A stretch of DNA of 64,000 nt from Hyphomicrobiales bacterium (GTDB lineage: Bacteria > Pseudomonadota > Alphaproteobacteria > Rhizobiales > Rhizobiaceae), in contig UBYX01000020.1 in the NCBI GenBank assembly GCA_900469955.1, positions 142,205-206,204 of the forward strand, given 5' to 3'. Below the pieces are notes generated by a model, which did not search any database, was not told the origin of the DNA, and was given only the letters and a program-made list of their open reading frames with translations. The translations under genes and the position numbers were made by a program. This document shows positions 38,185 through 47,153 of this stretch, piece after piece. How positions within the stretch are numbered: the stretch's first letter is position 1; each line of letters opens with the position of its first letter.

Positions 38185-38985
38185 TCAACCCGCGGCCCCC
38201 TCGGCAAGGTGCGGCAAAAGGCTTTGCAAGGCATGGGCCGCGCCCGCGACCAGCATCTCGTGGCTGACACTCTCGCGATTGTAGACGAGCCGGTTGCCGT
38301 CGAGGTCATGCAAGCCCCCTCCGGCCCGCTCCAGGATCAGGTCAGCGGCAGCAAGGTCCCAGTCATGGGAACTGCGCTTGACGACGGTGCCGTCGATCCG
38401 GCCATCCGCTACCATGGCCAGCCGGTAGGCCAACGAAGGGACATGGCGTACGCGCCGCACCTCGGCACGGAAATCAGGAGCGAACTTCTTGACGAGATTT
38501 TCGTCCGCCGCAATCACCAGTTCGCCATCGGTGCGGCCGGCGCTGACGGCAATCGATTGCCCGTTCTTGAGCGCAGGCCCGTCTTTCACAGCCGCGAACT
38601 CTTCCCCCAGCGCCGGAGCGAAGAGGACGCCGGCGACCGGCCGACCGCGATGCACCACGGCCACCGAAACGCACCAGGTTTTCTCGCCGTTGATAAAGGC
38701 CCGGGTGCCATCGATCGGGTCGATCACGAACAGCGTTTCGCAGGAGAGCCGCGCATCGTCGTCGTCCGTTTCCTCCGAAAGCCAGCCGTAGTTCGGCCGC
38801 GCCTTTAAAAGCAGGCCCTGAAGTCGGTCATTTGCAGCGAAATCGGCAGCACTGACCGGCGACTTGCCTTCGTTCTTCCACCAGACTTCAGGGGAGCGTC
38901 CAAAGAAGCCGTGCGCGACCTCGCCCGCCTGATGCGCAGCCTGGCGGATGAGTTCGAGGTCTTGCTGCCAACTTTCTCTTTCCAT
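38185..38985 (-). CDS. Inositol monophosphatase family protein (CysQ-like)
   Basis: Mg2+-dependent phosphatase of the IMPase/CysQ superfamily, possibly a 3'(2'),5'-bisphosphate nucleotidase. Metal ligands are visible as Glu71-Glu72 (WLSEETDD), Asp89, Asp92 in DPIDGTRAF and the Asp of SSHDWDLAAADLI. 266 residues. The ATG is 6 nt after the pmbA stop, so the genes are tightly linked. IMPase-type enzymes of this neighbourhood have not been assigned a firm substrate. Confidence 0.9.
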   Translation of the reverse strand: MERESWQQDLELIRQAAHQAGEVAHGFFGRSPEVWWKNEGKSPVSAADFAANDRLQGLLLKARPNYGWLSEETDDDDARLSCETLFVIDPIDGTRAFINGEKTWCVSVAVVHRGRPVAGVLFAPALGEEFAAVKDGPALKNGQSIAVSAGRTDGELVIAADENLVKKFAPDFRAEVRRVRHVPSLAYRLAMVADGRIDGTVVKRSSHDWDLAAADLILERAGGGLHDLDGNRLVYNRESVSHEMLVAGAAHALQSLLPHLAEGAAG

Positions 38986-38991
38986 CGGGAT

Positions 38992-40338
38992 TCAGCGTCC
39001 CGCCAGCGTCATGCCCTCGATGGCAATCGTCGGCGACGCGACGCCGAATTTTCGGTCGATGTCGTTTGCCGGCGTGATCCGCATGAACATCTCCTTGAGA
39101 TTGGAGGCGATCGTCACTTCTGAAACGGGAAACGCGAGTTCGCCGTTTTCGATCCAGAAGCCGGTCGCGCCGCGGCTGTATTCGCCGGTGATCATGTTGA
39201 CGCCCTGACCGATCAGCTCGGTGACGTAAAAGCCCGTGCCGACGGACCGGATGAGTTCTTCCGGAGAAATATCGCCGGGTTCCAAAGCCAGATTGGTGGA
39301 TGCGGGTGTCACCGCCGTACCCCCGCGTACGCCGCGCCCGTTGGTGGAAAGCCCAAGCTCGCGGGCGGTCGAGGTCGACAGGAACCAATGGTTCAGCACG
39401 CCGTCCTCGATCATCACCATACGCCGGCCTGAAACGCCTTCACCATCGAAAGGCCGGGAGGAAGAACCGCGCACAACCAGCGGGTCATCGGTAATGTTCA
39501 GTCCCGCCTTCAGAACCTGCTGGCCAATCTTGTCGCGCAGGAAGCTCGTCTTGCGCGCGACCGAAGCACCGTTGATCGCACCGGCGATATGGCCGACGAA
39601 CCCGCGGGCGATGCGCGGATCGAAGACGACGGTGACATTGCTGCCCGTTTCGACCTGGCGAGGATTGATGCGCTTCACCACCCGCTCGCCGGCGCGGCGA
39701 CCGATCACGTTCGGATCATCCAGATCGGCAGCATAGATGCGGCTGTCAAAATCGTAGTCGCGCTCCATCTTCGTACCTTCGCCCGCGATCACGCTCACGG
39801 AGCGGCCGAAGCGAGTCGCCATATAGCTGCCCGAAAAGCCATGCGAGGTCACCAGAACCAGACCGCCCATGCCGGCGGATGCACCGGCGCCGGACGAATT
39901 GGTGACGCCGGAAACATCAAGCGCGGCCTGCTCCATCGTCAGCGCCGCCTCGCGCAGATCGTCGGTCGGCAGGTCGGTCGCATCGAAAAGCTCAAGGTCG
40001 GGGTAGGATCTGGCAAGATCGGCATCGTCCGCCAGGCAGGCGAACGGATCTTCCGGAGAGACTTTGGCCATGGCGACGGCGCGTTCCGCCAGCGTCTTCA
40101 TGTCGAAGCCGGGGTTGGCCGAAACGCTCGCGACCCGTTTGCCGATAAAGACACGCAGTGAAAAGTCGTCGCTTTCTGAGGCTTCTGTACCCTCGACTTT
40201 GCCGAGGCGGACACTTACAGAGCGGGAGCGGGAGCGCACGACCACCGCGTCCGCCTGATCCGCCCCTGCGGCCTTGGCTAGATCGATAAGTTCGCTGGCA
40301 CGGGAAAGCAGGGAGGCGGAATCGATTTGGGAGGTCAT
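38992..40338 (-). CDS. pmbA: TldD/PmbA family protein
   Basis: PmbA-type subunit of the TldD-PmbA (TldD-TldE) protease, which processes peptides such as microcin B17 in E. coli. The N-terminal half contains SRSVSVRLGKVEGTEASESD; the C-terminal half contains NRGVRGGTAVTPASTNLAL-like and GTGFYVTELIGQGVNMITGE blocks. As expected for PmbA it lacks the HExxxH zinc motif that TldD has. 448 residues from ATG 40338, with AAAGG nine nt upstream. First gene of the pmbA-IMPase-DUF4170-waaA series. Confidence 0.94.
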   Translation of the reverse strand: MTSQIDSASLLSRASELIDLAKAAGADQADAVVVRSRSRSVSVRLGKVEGTEASESDDFSLRVFIGKRVASVSANPGFDMKTLAERAVAMAKVSPEDPFACLADDADLARSYPDLELFDATDLPTDDLREAALTMEQAALDVSGVTNSSGAGASAGMGGLVLVTSHGFSGSYMATRFGRSVSVIAGEGTKMERDYDFDSRIYAADLDDPNVIGRRAGERVVKRINPRQVETGSNVTVVFDPRIARGFVGHIAGAINGASVARKTSFLRDKIGQQVLKAGLNITDDPLVVRGSSSRPFDGEGVSGRRMVMIEDGVLNHWFLSTSTARELGLSTNGRGVRGGTAVTPASTNLALEPGDISPEELIRSVGTGFYVTELIGQGVNMITGEYSRGATGFWIENGELAFPVSEVTIASNLKEMFMRITPANDIDRKFGVASPTIAIEGMTLAGR

Positions 40339-40448
40339 GATTGCAAGCCTTTCATTCTCGCTCCATTTATTGTGCACTGTCGGAAGCATCAAGGCCGGCT
40401 CGCCGATTCTTGAGAAGACCATTGTCTATCTAATTCGAAAGTACCCTT

Positions 40449-42257
40449 ATGGCCGCGCCGGATTCGATGTTTTCCCAAATGCTGCTTCTCCTCGGCGGAG
40501 CTGTACTCGCAGCGCCGCTGTTCAGAAAGCTCGGCCTCGGTACGGTACTCGGGTATCTCGCCGCGGGGGTGGTCATCGGTCCCATCCTGCAGCAGATCGT
40601 CGAGACGGAAGAGGTGCTGCATTTTTCCGAATTCGGCATCGTTTTCCTGCTCTTCATCATCGGTCTCGAGCTGAAGCCTTCGCGACTTTGGCAGATGCGC
40701 GGCGACGTCTTCGGGCTCGGCCCCGCACAGGTCGTGATCTCCGGCCTCGCGCTGACTGGGCTCGGCTATCTCGCAAATATGGCGGACTGGCGAGGCAGCC
40801 TGATCATCGGCTTTGGCCTGGCACTGTCTTCGACGGCCTTCGCGCTGCAGATCCTGAACGACGACGGCGACATGAACAGCCGCTACGGACAGCGATCCTT
40901 CTCCGTCCTCCTGTTCCAGGATTTGGCGATCGTGCCGCTTCTCGCCATGATCACCATCCTTTCTCCCGGAACCGTGGAGGCAGAGGCCACACCCCTCCTC
41001 GACTTTGCGATTGCGGTCGGCGCCGTCGGTGCCATGGTGCTTGCGGGGCGGTACCTTCTGACTCCGATGTTCCAGGTGATTGCCCGCACCGGCGCGCGGG
41101 AAGTGATGATCGCCGCGGCTCTGCTGGTCGTGCTCGGATCGGCTGCGGCCATGCAGGCTGTCGGGCTTTCCATGGCGATGGGTGCCTTTCTTTCCGGCGT
41201 GATGCTCGCCGAATCCTCCTACCGCCATGAACTCGAAGCAGATATCGAGCCCTTCCGCGGCCTGTTGCTGGCGCTGTTCTTCATGGCGGTCGGCCTGTCG
41301 CTGGAAGTCGGCGTCATCTTCGACAATCTGCTCTTCATCCTGCCCGCCGTGCCGATTTTCATGATCGTGAAGGCATTGATCATCTACGGGCTCTGCCGGC
41401 TTTGGGGCTCGCCGCACCAGGATGCGGTGCGGATCGCCGTGCTGCTGCCGCAAGGCGGCGAATTCGGGTTCGTGCTGTTTACCACGGCGACAGCAGCCGG
41501 CCTTCTCTCCTCCGCCACCGCATCGCTGCTGATCGCGGCAGTGACGCTCTCAATGGCGCTCACGCCGCTCGGGGCGGCCCTTTCAAGGCGATTCCGTAGC
41601 GCCGAAACGCGCGAAGAACTCGCAGAGGATTTCAGTGGCGCCGGTGCGGACGTTTTGATGATCGGCTTTTCGCGCTTCGGCCAGATCGCCGCGCAGATCC
41701 TGCTTGCCGGCGGCCGTGAGGTTACCGTCATCGACGATTCCGCAGATCGCATCCGGCAGGCAGCGAATTTCGGCTTCCGCATCTATTTCGGAGACGGCAC
41801 TCGCCGGGACGTCCTGATCGCTTCCGGCATCGAGCGGGCAAAGATCGTCGCGGTCACCACCCAGAAACGTGAAACGACGGATCGTATCGTCGATCTGATT
41901 CGCTCGGAGTTTCCGGACGTGCGCCTCTTCGTACGCTCCTACGACCGCATCCATTCGCTGTCGCTTAGGGCGCGGAATGTCGATTACGAGCTGCGTGAAA
42001 CACTCGAATCCGGCCTGCTTTTCGGCCGCCATTCGCTGGAAGCCCTTGGCATGAGTGAAAACGAAGCGGAGGAAATCGGCGACGATATCCGCCGGCGCGA
42101 CGAGGAGCGGCTGCAGATCCAGGCAGTCGAGGGGCTTGGCGCCGGCCGCGAAATGCTGCTCAACCGCCCGGTCCGGCCGGAGCCGCTGATCAAACCTAAG
42201 CGAGCGGCCGTCGTGGAAGACGTGAGCTCAGAAACAGCGGTTACTGAGGCTGGCTAG
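40449..42257 (+). CDS. KefB/KefC-type CPA2 cation:proton antiporter
   Basis: Inner-membrane K+/H+ antiporter. About twelve hydrophobic segments (residues 1-380; LGTVLGYLAAGVVIGP, FLLFIIGLELKPSRLW, FGLALSSTAFALQIL) precede an RCK/TrkA-N NAD-binding domain (about 395-515; VLMIGFSRFGQIAAQILLAG with the Rossmann glycines) and a charged tail. 602 residues, as in KefB/KefC. Kef systems are gated by glutathione adducts and assisted by flavodoxin-like proteins; one such protein is encoded 0.7 kb downstream. Confidence 0.94.
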   Translation: MAAPDSMFSQMLLLLGGAVLAAPLFRKLGLGTVLGYLAAGVVIGPILQQIVETEEVLHFSEFGIVFLLFIIGLELKPSRLWQMRGDVFGLGPAQVVISGLALTGLGYLANMADWRGSLIIGFGLALSSTAFALQILNDDGDMNSRYGQRSFSVLLFQDLAIVPLLAMITILSPGTVEAEATPLLDFAIAVGAVGAMVLAGRYLLTPMFQVIARTGAREVMIAAALLVVLGSAAAMQAVGLSMAMGAFLSGVMLAESSYRHELEADIEPFRGLLLALFFMAVGLSLEVGVIFDNLLFILPAVPIFMIVKALIIYGLCRLWGSPHQDAVRIAVLLPQGGEFGFVLFTTATAAGLLSSATASLLIAAVTLSMALTPLGAALSRRFRSAETREELAEDFSGAGADVLMIGFSRFGQIAAQILLAGGREVTVIDDSADRIRQAANFGFRIYFGDGTRRDVLIASGIERAKIVAVTTQKRETTDRIVDLIRSEFPDVRLFVRSYDRIHSLSLRARNVDYELRETLESGLLFGRHSLEALGMSENEAEEIGDDIRRRDEERLQIQAVEGLGAGREMLLNRPVRPEPLIKPKRAAVVEDVSSETAVTEAG

Positions 42258-42300
42258 CATGCGAGATGCCCGATCGACGGCCGCAAGGGAAAATCGTGCT

Positions 42301-42912
42301 TTATGTGTTGCGATGGACCATGTCGATGATCGTGTCAAAAAGTTCAGTCTTGGCCTGCGAGGCCGTGATCTCCCCGGTGGCAGCAGCGTGAGACAAAGCT
42401 TCTGCCGCGCCAAGCATTGCCCATAGACCCGCCGATCCGATCGTTCCGCTTTTCGCGAATGGAGCAAGGACAAGCCGGCATTTTTCCATGAAAACAAGTT
42501 GATACTCGCGCTTTATCTTCTCCAGTTCAGGTGAACTTGCGAGGGCCGCGATGACGCCAGGTATCTCGCGCCCCTGCGAGAGGACGCAATCCACGTATGA
42601 AGACGCGATAACATCCGCCCGATCGTGAATCTCGGCCTTACTCGCCTGCAATGCGGCGTCGATAATCGCCGTCTGCCGCGCATCGAAATCCAGATAAAGC
42701 GCCGTCAGCAGAGCAGAGCGGGTTGGAAAGTGACCATAGACGACTGGTTTGGCGACCTCGGCCCACTCCGCCAGCCTGCCCAAAGTCAGGGCTTCGGTAC
42801 CCTCCTTGCGAACAATTTGCCAGGCCACATCCAGCAACTGCTCATACCTCGCTTCGCGCGTCAGACGCCGACGGGAGCGTTGCGCAGCTTCCTGCTCTAT
42901 CTCACTTGACAT
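42301..42912 (-). CDS. TetR/AcrR family transcriptional repressor
   Basis: 203 residues from ATG 42912 (MSSEIEQEAAQRSRRRL). The helix-turn-helix lies at about 15-60 (YEQLLDVAWQIVRKEGTEAL, then GRLAEWAEVAKPVVYGHFPT). The C-terminal part is the ligand-binding/dimerisation domain. It is divergent from the flavodoxin-like gene, and a palindrome at 42916-42948 occupies the space between them, so autoregulation and repression of that gene are likely. Confidence 0.92.
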   Translation of the reverse strand: MSSEIEQEAAQRSRRRLTREARYEQLLDVAWQIVRKEGTEALTLGRLAEWAEVAKPVVYGHFPTRSALLTALYLDFDARQTAIIDAALQASKAEIHDRADVIASSYVDCVLSQGREIPGVIAALASSPELEKIKREYQLVFMEKCRLVLAPFAKSGTIGSAGLWAMLGAAEALSHAAATGEITASQAKTELFDTIIDMVHRNT

Positions 42913-42934
42913 GACTATATACCAAAAGTAACTT
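42906..42934 (+). promoter_or_regulatory. Promoter of the quinone reductase gene
   Basis: A perfect -35 TTGACA (42906-42911) is followed by 17 nt and TAACTT (42929-42934) as -10. The -35 lies inside the first codons of the divergent tetR gene and the -10 inside the palindrome centred on 42932. Confidence 0.6.
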
Positions 42935-42948
42935 ACGAAAAGTATATA
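42916..42948. promoter_or_regulatory. Composite TetR-type operator
   Basis: Outer arms tatatac (42916-42922) and gtatata (42942-42948) and inner arms gtaa (42928-42931) and ttac (42933-42936) share one centre, base 42932. Such centred dyads between a TetR gene and its divergent target are typical operators. Confidence 0.7.
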
Positions 42949-42992
42949 ACACCATGGCAATCGACCACAAGCCTCGTTTACAGGATTCGCAC

Positions 42993-43595
42993 ATGCACGC
43001 CCTGATCGTTGTCTCGCATCCCGATCCCAATTCACTCACTCATGCTATCGCTACCAGCGTCGGCGAAGGCGTAACTTGCAATAAAATGGATTCCTTTGAA
43101 ATTGCAGATCTCGCGGCAGAGGGGTTCGACCCTCGGTTCACGGCTGTGGACCTCGCCATACATCGGCGGGAAGCATCGCCGCCGGCCGATATCGTGGCCG
43201 AACAGGCGCGGATCGACCAAGCCGATGCCCTCGTGCTGGTCTACCCGGTCTATTGGTGGTCTATGCCGGGCCTCCTGAAGGGATGGATCGATCGCGTTTT
43301 CAGCAACGGTTGGGCCTATGACGAAGGCGCCGATATGAAACTCGTCAAAAAGCTCCATCACCTTCCTGTGCACCTGTTAGCCATCGGGGGCGCGGATATG
43401 CGCACCTATGCCCGACACGGTTATTTCGGGGCGATGAAGACGCAAATCGATCACGGGATTTTCGGCTATTGCGGTGCGAGGGTGGTGACCTCGGAGCTTA
43501 TTGTAGAACAGTCGGGACGCGAGGATAACCGGCTGGAAACCGCCCGCTCGATCGGATGCACGCTTTTCAGCAAGAGGGCGTCTCAAGCGGCCTAG
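42993..43595 (+). CDS. Flavodoxin-like NAD(P)H:quinone oxidoreductase
   Basis: 200-residue protein of the flavodoxin-like fold family (WrbA/MdaB/KefG relatives): MHALIVVSHPDPNSLTHAIA, QADALVLVYPVYWWSMPGLLKGWIDRVF and GGADMRTYARHGYFGAMKTQ. It is expected to bind FAD/FMN and reduce quinones with NAD(P)H. I use ATG 42993 (AGGA 8 nt upstream); ATG 42954 lies only about a dozen nt from the predicted transcription start and lacks a ribosome site. Likely repressed by the divergent TetR protein; KefB-type antiporter nearby. Confidence 0.88.
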   Translation: MHALIVVSHPDPNSLTHAIATSVGEGVTCNKMDSFEIADLAAEGFDPRFTAVDLAIHRREASPPADIVAEQARIDQADALVLVYPVYWWSMPGLLKGWIDRVFSNGWAYDEGADMKLVKKLHHLPVHLLAIGGADMRTYARHGYFGAMKTQIDHGIFGYCGARVVTSELIVEQSGREDNRLETARSIGCTLFSKRASQAA

Positions 43596-43601
43596 CGGAT
43601 T

Positions 43602-44483
43602 TCAGCCGTCGACAGCGGCAGAGTGAAGCGCGTCGATGGCGCGCTTCAGCTCGTCTTTTACGCCCTCGGACTCGTCCAGGATTTCACGTGCCCTGAGAAA
43701 ATCCAGGACCCGGAACCGGTTCACCGAGGGCCGCAGGAAAATCTGCGGCGGATTGAGCTTCAGCTTCAGGGAGATACTCGCCTGCATGGTGAGCTGGCTC
43801 GCTCCGAAAAGGCTGTCGATGCGGTTGGGCGGATGCGTGCCGTCGCCTTCCGGTGCACCGACCACATCGACGCCGATCACCACGTCGGCAAGTTCCATCA
43901 ACTGCTCGTACGGCACGGGATTAAAGACACCGCCGTCGATCATGATCCGGCCATTGACCCAGATCGGCATGAACAGACCGGGAATGGCGGCGGACGCGGC
44001 GATCGCCTGGCGCAATTCGCCCTTCTCCAGAACCACCTCGGCCTGGCCATAATAATCGGTGGCCGAGATTTTCATCGGGATTTCGAGATCGGCGAAATCT
44101 TTCGGCACCTGAGGCGGCAGGAAAGCGTCGAGAATAAGTTCGAGATTGAAGTGGCCGAAGCGGAAGCCGCCCCGCTTGTCGCGCATGGTTGCCGGACCAA
44201 GGCTCCACAGCTTGTTGAGCAGCGTTCCGCGATGCCCGACCGTCTCCAGCGTGTAGTCGCGGATTTCGCGACCGCTCATGCCCGATGCCATGCCAGCGCC
44301 CATGATCGCACCGATCGAGGAGCCTGAGATCGCCACGGGCCGAATGCCCAGCTCGTCGAGCGCCTCGATGATCTGGATGTGGGAGACACCCCGCGCGCCG
44401 CCGCCACCGAAGGCCACGGCAAAAGTTGGATCACCTTTTCGCTCTGCGGCCTCAAGGTCCGGAAAGGCAAGCCGGGTATTCAT
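43602..44483 (-). CDS. Patatin-like phospholipase family protein
   Basis: 293-residue lipid acyl hydrolase. The oxyanion loop GGGGARG is at 26-32, the nucleophile elbow GSSIG at 54-58 (Ser56) and the catalytic Asp183 in MIDGGVFNPV, so the Ser-Asp dyad is complete. No signal peptide. It starts 11 nt after rsmD ends; together with the rluB-like gene the three form a compact minus-strand operon. Confidence 0.94.
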   Translation of the reverse strand: MNTRLAFPDLEAAERKGDPTFAVAFGGGGARGVSHIQIIEALDELGIRPVAISGSSIGAIMGAGMASGMSGREIRDYTLETVGHRGTLLNKLWSLGPATMRDKRGGFRFGHFNLELILDAFLPPQVPKDFADLEIPMKISATDYYGQAEVVLEKGELRQAIAASAAIPGLFMPIWVNGRIMIDGGVFNPVPYEQLMELADVVIGVDVVGAPEGDGTHPPNRIDSLFGASQLTMQASISLKLKLNPPQIFLRPSVNRFRVLDFLRAREILDESEGVKDELKRAIDALHSAAVDG

Positions 44484-44494
44484 TCCATTTCCTC

Positions 44495-45055
44495 TCAGAT
44501 CGGCTGGTAGCGGAAGAAACCAACGCGGGTATCGCCGAAGACGCGGTTTTCGAGCGGCCTGAACACCGGATCGAGCGCCGGCGTCACGTCAGCCCGCTCC
44601 TCCAGCACCACAAGCGCTCCGGGAACCAGCCAGCCGCCCGCATGTGCCGAAAGCAGGGCTGCTTCACCCAGCCCCTGACCATAGGGCGGATCGGCAAAAA
44701 GGAAATGGAATGGCTCTATGGTGCCGACCATTCCGAGTTTTGTGGCATCGCGGCGAAGGATACGCGCCCGACCGTGTAGGCCGAAATTGTCGATGTTCTC
44801 CCAGAGGAGGCCCCGTCCCTCAACGCCGTTTTCGACGAAGAGCGCATTTCGGCAGCCGCGCGACAGGGCTTCCAGCCCCACCGCGCCGGTGCCGGCGAAA
44901 AGATCGATCACCCGAGAACCGTCGATCGCCTCCGGATAGACGTGTCCGATGATATTGAACAGGCTCTCGCGCGTCCGGTCGATGGTCGGCCGGATGTCGT
45001 TGCTCTTTGGCGTGGCCAGAGTACGGCCGCGGAATTCACCACCAACGATCCGCAC
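44495..45055 (-). CDS. rsmD: 16S rRNA (guanine(966)-N2)-methyltransferase
   Basis: Methylates G966 of 16S rRNA. MRIVGGEFRGRTLATP, the SAM-binding VIDLFAGTGAVGLEAL (about 49-64) and the catalytic ADPPYGQGL (DPPY at 122-125) are diagnostic. 186 residues, standard. It begins 6 nt after the rluB-like gene stops. Confidence 0.96.
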   Translation of the reverse strand: MRIVGGEFRGRTLATPKSNDIRPTIDRTRESLFNIIGHVYPEAIDGSRVIDLFAGTGAVGLEALSRGCRNALFVENGVEGRGLLWENIDNFGLHGRARILRRDATKLGMVGTIEPFHFLFADPPYGQGLGEAALLSAHAGGWLVPGALVVLEERADVTPALDPVFRPLENRVFGDTRVGFFRYQPI

Positions 45056-45061
45056 TGCGGC

Positions 45062-47005
45062 TTACCCTCTCGGCGTGCGCGGCTTGCCGCCGGGCCTTGC
45101 ACCACCAGGACGACCGCCGGGTCTGCCGCCACCGGGCTTGTCCCGCCCGCCGGACGGTTTACCGCCAAAACCTTTTCCGCCACCCGGTTTTCCGCCGAAT
45201 GACTTTCCGCTGCGCGGCTTGTCGCCAAAGGGCCGGTCGCCGGCAGGGCGTTCGCCGCGGGCCGGCCTATCACCAAACGAACGTTCACCACGGGGGCGTT
45301 CGGAGCGACCCTCGCTCGAAAACGATCTTGCCGGACGATCGCCATCTTCCCGGGGCTTGCGGTCGCCGCGAGGCCTGTCGCTAAAGGGCCGGTCGCCCCT
45401 TGGCTTGTCGAAAGACCGCTCGCCACGGGGCGGACGATCACCGAAAGCGCGGTCGCTGCGCGGTCGCTCCGTGCGGCCCTCGCCTTCCGCGCGCGGCTTG
45501 CGGTCGCCGCGAGGCTTGTCACCAAACGCGCGATCGCCTCTGGGCCGATCTCCGAAGGAACGATCACCGCGATCGCCGGAAGACCGTTTGCGGCCAAAAT
45601 CGTCTTTTTCCTCTTTGGCCGGGGAGTCGGCTCGGATCCAGTCGCTGTCCTCTTCGGCTCGCTTCACCACCACGCGACGATCGTTTTCCGGAGCAGGCTT
45701 TTTGAACAGCTGTTCTGCCTCGGCGCGAGCAGACGTCTTCTTCACCCTGCCATCGGCGGTCGGCCGGGCGCCGGGCGCCATCCAGACATTAGCCGTACGG
45801 CTCGTGCCCATCGGCGGCCGTTTCTTGGGACGCTCCTCGCCGAAGTCACGGTCCTTGCTCTTGGCCCCACCCTTACCGCGCGGCTTGTCGCCGAACTTGC
45901 GGTCTCCGGGCTTGGTATCGAGGCGGCCGAGCGCCTTCTCGCGACGATCCTCGGGTTTGCCGGATCGCGGACGTTCCGCCTTTTCCGGCTTCTCTGCCCA
46001 ATCGGCCCGTTCCGCGCGGGCGGGCTTTTCGCCTTCGGCTTCTCGATCATTATAGATCGGCGCATCGAAATTCGCCTTGGATTCTTCGATCAGCCTCGGA
46101 CCGAGCTGGTCGCGCAGCATGCGGCCGCGCACCTCGACCGCACCGCCCTCCGGCAGATCACCGAGCTGGAAGGGGCCGTAGGAAATGCGGATCAACCGGT
46201 TCACTTCGAGGCCGAGCGCTCCGAGGACGTTCTTGATTTCGCGGTTCTTACCTTCGCGAAGACCCATGGTAATCCAGACGTTGCGCCCCTGGCTGCGATC
46301 GAGCGTCGCGTCGATGGAGCCGTAGAGCACGCCATCCACGGCGATGCCTTCCTTCAGCTTGTCGAGCGCCTCCTGGTCGATCTCGCCGTGAGCGCGCACG
46401 CGATAGCGGCGCAGCCAACCCGTTGTCGGCAGTTCGAGAACGCGCGAAAGACCACCGTCGTTGGTAAGCAGCAACAGGCCTTCGGTATTGATGTCGAGGC
46501 GCCCGATCGACATGACGCGCGGCAGACCTTCCGGCAGATTATCGAATACGGTCGGACGGCCTTCCGGATCGGAATTGGTGGTCACGAGGCCGGCGGGCTT
46601 GTGGTAGAGCCACAGACGGGTGCGCTCGATACCGCGGATCGGCACACCGTCGACTTCGATCCTGTCGTCGAGGGTCACGTTGACGACTGGCGTGTCGAGC
46701 ACATTGCCGTTCAGCGCGACACGGCCTTCCATGATCATTCGCTCGACATCGCGGCGGGACGCGACGCCGGCGCGCGCCAGGATCTTCGATATGCGTTCCG
46801 CCTTGCCATCGGCGGCAGCAGATACGGTTGCGACCGGCGCAGGCTTGCGCGCCGCCTTCAAGGGCTTTTCCAGGGCTGCCTTCGGCGCAAACTTTTTCTT
46901 TGCTCCCGCCTTGTCGGCAGACGCAGACTTGGGAGCCGATCTTGGCTTGGTTTCGCGAACGAAGGTCCTGCCTTCGCCGCGCTTCGGCTTGTCTTTTGAA
47001 TTCAT
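45062..47005 (-). CDS. rluB: 23S rRNA pseudouridine synthase (RluB/RsuA family) with long basic tail
   Basis: Pseudouridine synthase of 647 residues, far longer than E. coli RluB (about 290). A Lys/Ala-rich N-terminal extension (1-68) precedes an S4 RNA-binding domain (about 69-125; ERISKILARAGVASRRDVER) and the catalytic domain (about 130-300) with Asp171 in SIGRLDINTEGLLLLTNDG. Residues from about 310 on are low complexity, with many Gly-Asp-Arg, Pro-Arg and finally Gly-Gly repeats. The tail is probably disordered and RNA-binding. Divergent from tadA. Confidence 0.92.
   Translation of the reverse strand: MNSKDKPKRGEGRTFVRETKPRSAPKSASADKAGAKKKFAPKAALEKPLKAARKPAPVATVSAAADGKAERISKILARAGVASRRDVERMIMEGRVALNGNVLDTPVVNVTLDDRIEVDGVPIRGIERTRLWLYHKPAGLVTTNSDPEGRPTVFDNLPEGLPRVMSIGRLDINTEGLLLLTNDGGLSRVLELPTTGWLRRYRVRAHGEIDQEALDKLKEGIAVDGVLYGSIDATLDRSQGRNVWITMGLREGKNREIKNVLGALGLEVNRLIRISYGPFQLGDLPEGGAVEVRGRMLRDQLGPRLIEESKANFDAPIYNDREAEGEKPARAERADWAEKPEKAERPRSGKPEDRREKALGRLDTKPGDRKFGDKPRGKGGAKSKDRDFGEERPKKRPPMGTSRTANVWMAPGARPTADGRVKKTSARAEAEQLFKKPAPENDRRVVVKRAEEDSDWIRADSPAKEEKDDFGRKRSSGDRGDRSFGDRPRGDRAFGDKPRGDRKPRAEGEGRTERPRSDRAFGDRPPRGERSFDKPRGDRPFSDRPRGDRKPREDGDRPARSFSSEGRSERPRGERSFGDRPARGERPAGDRPFGDKPRSGKSFGGKPGGGKGFGGKPSGGRDKPGGGRPGGRPGGARPGGKPRTPRG
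45065..45580. repeat. Degenerate GDR/PRG-coding repeat tract
   Basis: Codes for the last 170 or so residues of the RluB-like protein, built from degenerate Gly-Asp-Arg-Pro-Phe-Gly-Asp-Lys-Pro-Arg type units and finishing in a Gly/Arg/Pro run. Repeat units of about 24-36 nt are recognisable but not exact. Confidence 0.65.
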
Positions 47006-47153
47006 TTGTTGTTTGCCTGAAGCGTGATGTCTAACGGAGCGAGCCGGACATTCTTGTTCGTGTTGACTAAGACGGGTTCACGCCCGCAAATCGGGCTCTG
47101 GTTGGATGCTTCCTACCAGTTCACGCGATCCGGGTTAAGAGGAAATCGCCGAA

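Noticed and set aside
44949..46055. Pro/Arg/Ser-rich frame antisense to the RluB tail
   Set aside because: Reflects the low-complexity repeat of the real gene on the minus strand.
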